Source: Clostridia bacterium (GTDB taxonomy: Bacteria > Bacillota > Clostridia > Christensenellales > Aristaeellaceae). From it: a stretch of 6,487 nucleotides of DNA. Location: positions 1 to 6,487 of the forward strand of contig JAEDIV010000144.1 in the NCBI GenBank assembly GCA_016296675.1, written 5' to 3'. The notes beneath the pieces are model-generated. The model ran no database searches, was not told where the DNA came from, and was given only the letters and a program-made list of their open reading frames with translations. Shown here piece by piece: positions 6,394-6,487 of this stretch. The translations under genes and the position numbers were made by a program. Position 1 is the first letter of the stretch, and each line of letters opens with the position of its first letter.

Positions 6394-6404
6394 GCAATAT
6401 TATC

Positions 6405-6433
6405 AAACGGAAGACCCGATGGGTCTTCCGTTT
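6405..6433 (+). terminator. Hairpin terminator of the exported-protein gene
   Basis: AAACGGAAGACCC (6405-6417) pairs perfectly with GGGTCTTCCGTTT (6421-6433) around the loop GAT, 11 bases after the stop codon. The 13-bp stem is very stable, but only three T residues close it and no free T tract follows, so termination may be incomplete or the hairpin may chiefly protect the 3' end. It runs directly into the right repeat. Confidence 0.7.
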
Positions 6434-6486
6434 CAGATCATCAACAAACCTCCGGGAGAGGTATGGAGAGGGAGCGCACTTCCTCT
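6432..6486 (+). repeat. Right copy of the structured inverted repeat
   Basis: This is the inverted partner of 1-55. It abuts the terminator hairpin, sharing its last bases. ACCTC (6448-6452) pairs with GAGGT (6458-6462) around CGGGA. Then GAGAGGGAG (6466-6474) pairs with CTTCCTCTC (6479-6487) around the tetraloop CGCA, with one G-T wobble. The left copy forms the same second stem but has ATAA as its loop in this orientation. The bases at 6454-6472 are a perfect purine mirror repeat. Like the left copy, it follows a gene's 3' hairpin, so in both places the order is gene, hairpin, repeat. Confidence 0.9.
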
Positions 6487-6487
6487 C

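Noticed and set aside
6432..6487. Integron attC site interpretation of the repeat, because it follows a gene end
   Set aside because: The expected core sites (RYYYAAC and GTTRRRY arranged as an imperfect palindrome) are absent, the copies are inverted to one another, and no integrase is present.
1..6487. CRISPR array, defence system, tRNA, riboswitch or insertion sequence
   Set aside because: No regularly spaced direct repeats, no defence or transposase domains, no tRNA-like cloverleaf and no leader long enough for a known riboswitch were seen. The inter-gene spaces are all under 210 bases.

Overview
The window looks like a piece of a Bacillota (Clostridia-type) chromosome. Base composition is moderate, Shine-Dalgarno sites are strong AGGAGG types, promoters are sigma-A-like, and the proteins resemble those of anaerobic gut Clostridia. 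This placement is inferred from style and protein character; no rRNA or other marker gene is present. No tRNA, transposase, recombinase, CRISPR array or phage gene was seen.

Layout. Positions 1-55 and 6432-6486 carry the same element in opposite orientation (52 of 55 bases identical), so the whole window is bracketed by an inverted repeat. Just inside the left copy is a minus-strand patatin-family lipid hydrolase gene (65-913). A 208-bp divergent intergenic region (914-1121) follows, holding promoters for both directions and a candidate 19-codon leader ORF (1066-1125) whose stop overlaps the next start (ATGA). Then comes a tightly packed plus-strand operon for a carbohydrate/glycerol-3-phosphate-class ABC importer: ATPase (1122-2222), two permeases (2238-3131 and 3148-4002) and a substrate-binding lipoprotein (3999-5567). 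Last is an exported protein with a probable duplicated OB-like fold (5647-6393), which has its own strong promoter and the codon bias of a highly expressed gene. A 13-bp hairpin (6405-6433) ends it and runs straight into the right repeat.

How the genes work together. The binding protein captures a solute outside the membrane, the two six-helix permeases carry it across, and the ATPase dimer powers transport. The closest overall pattern is UgpB-A-E-C (glycerol-3-phosphate) or a CUT1 sugar importer, but the substrate cannot be read from sequence. The divergent patatin suggests, without proving, a link to lipid turnover. The exported protein may be unrelated to transport.

Most of the window is ordinary. 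The parts worth a second look are the structured inverted repeat (its mismatches fall only in a hairpin loop, and it contains a perfect purine mirror repeat), the candidate leader peptide, a binding protein apparently anchored at both ends, and the highly expressed uncharacterised exported protein.
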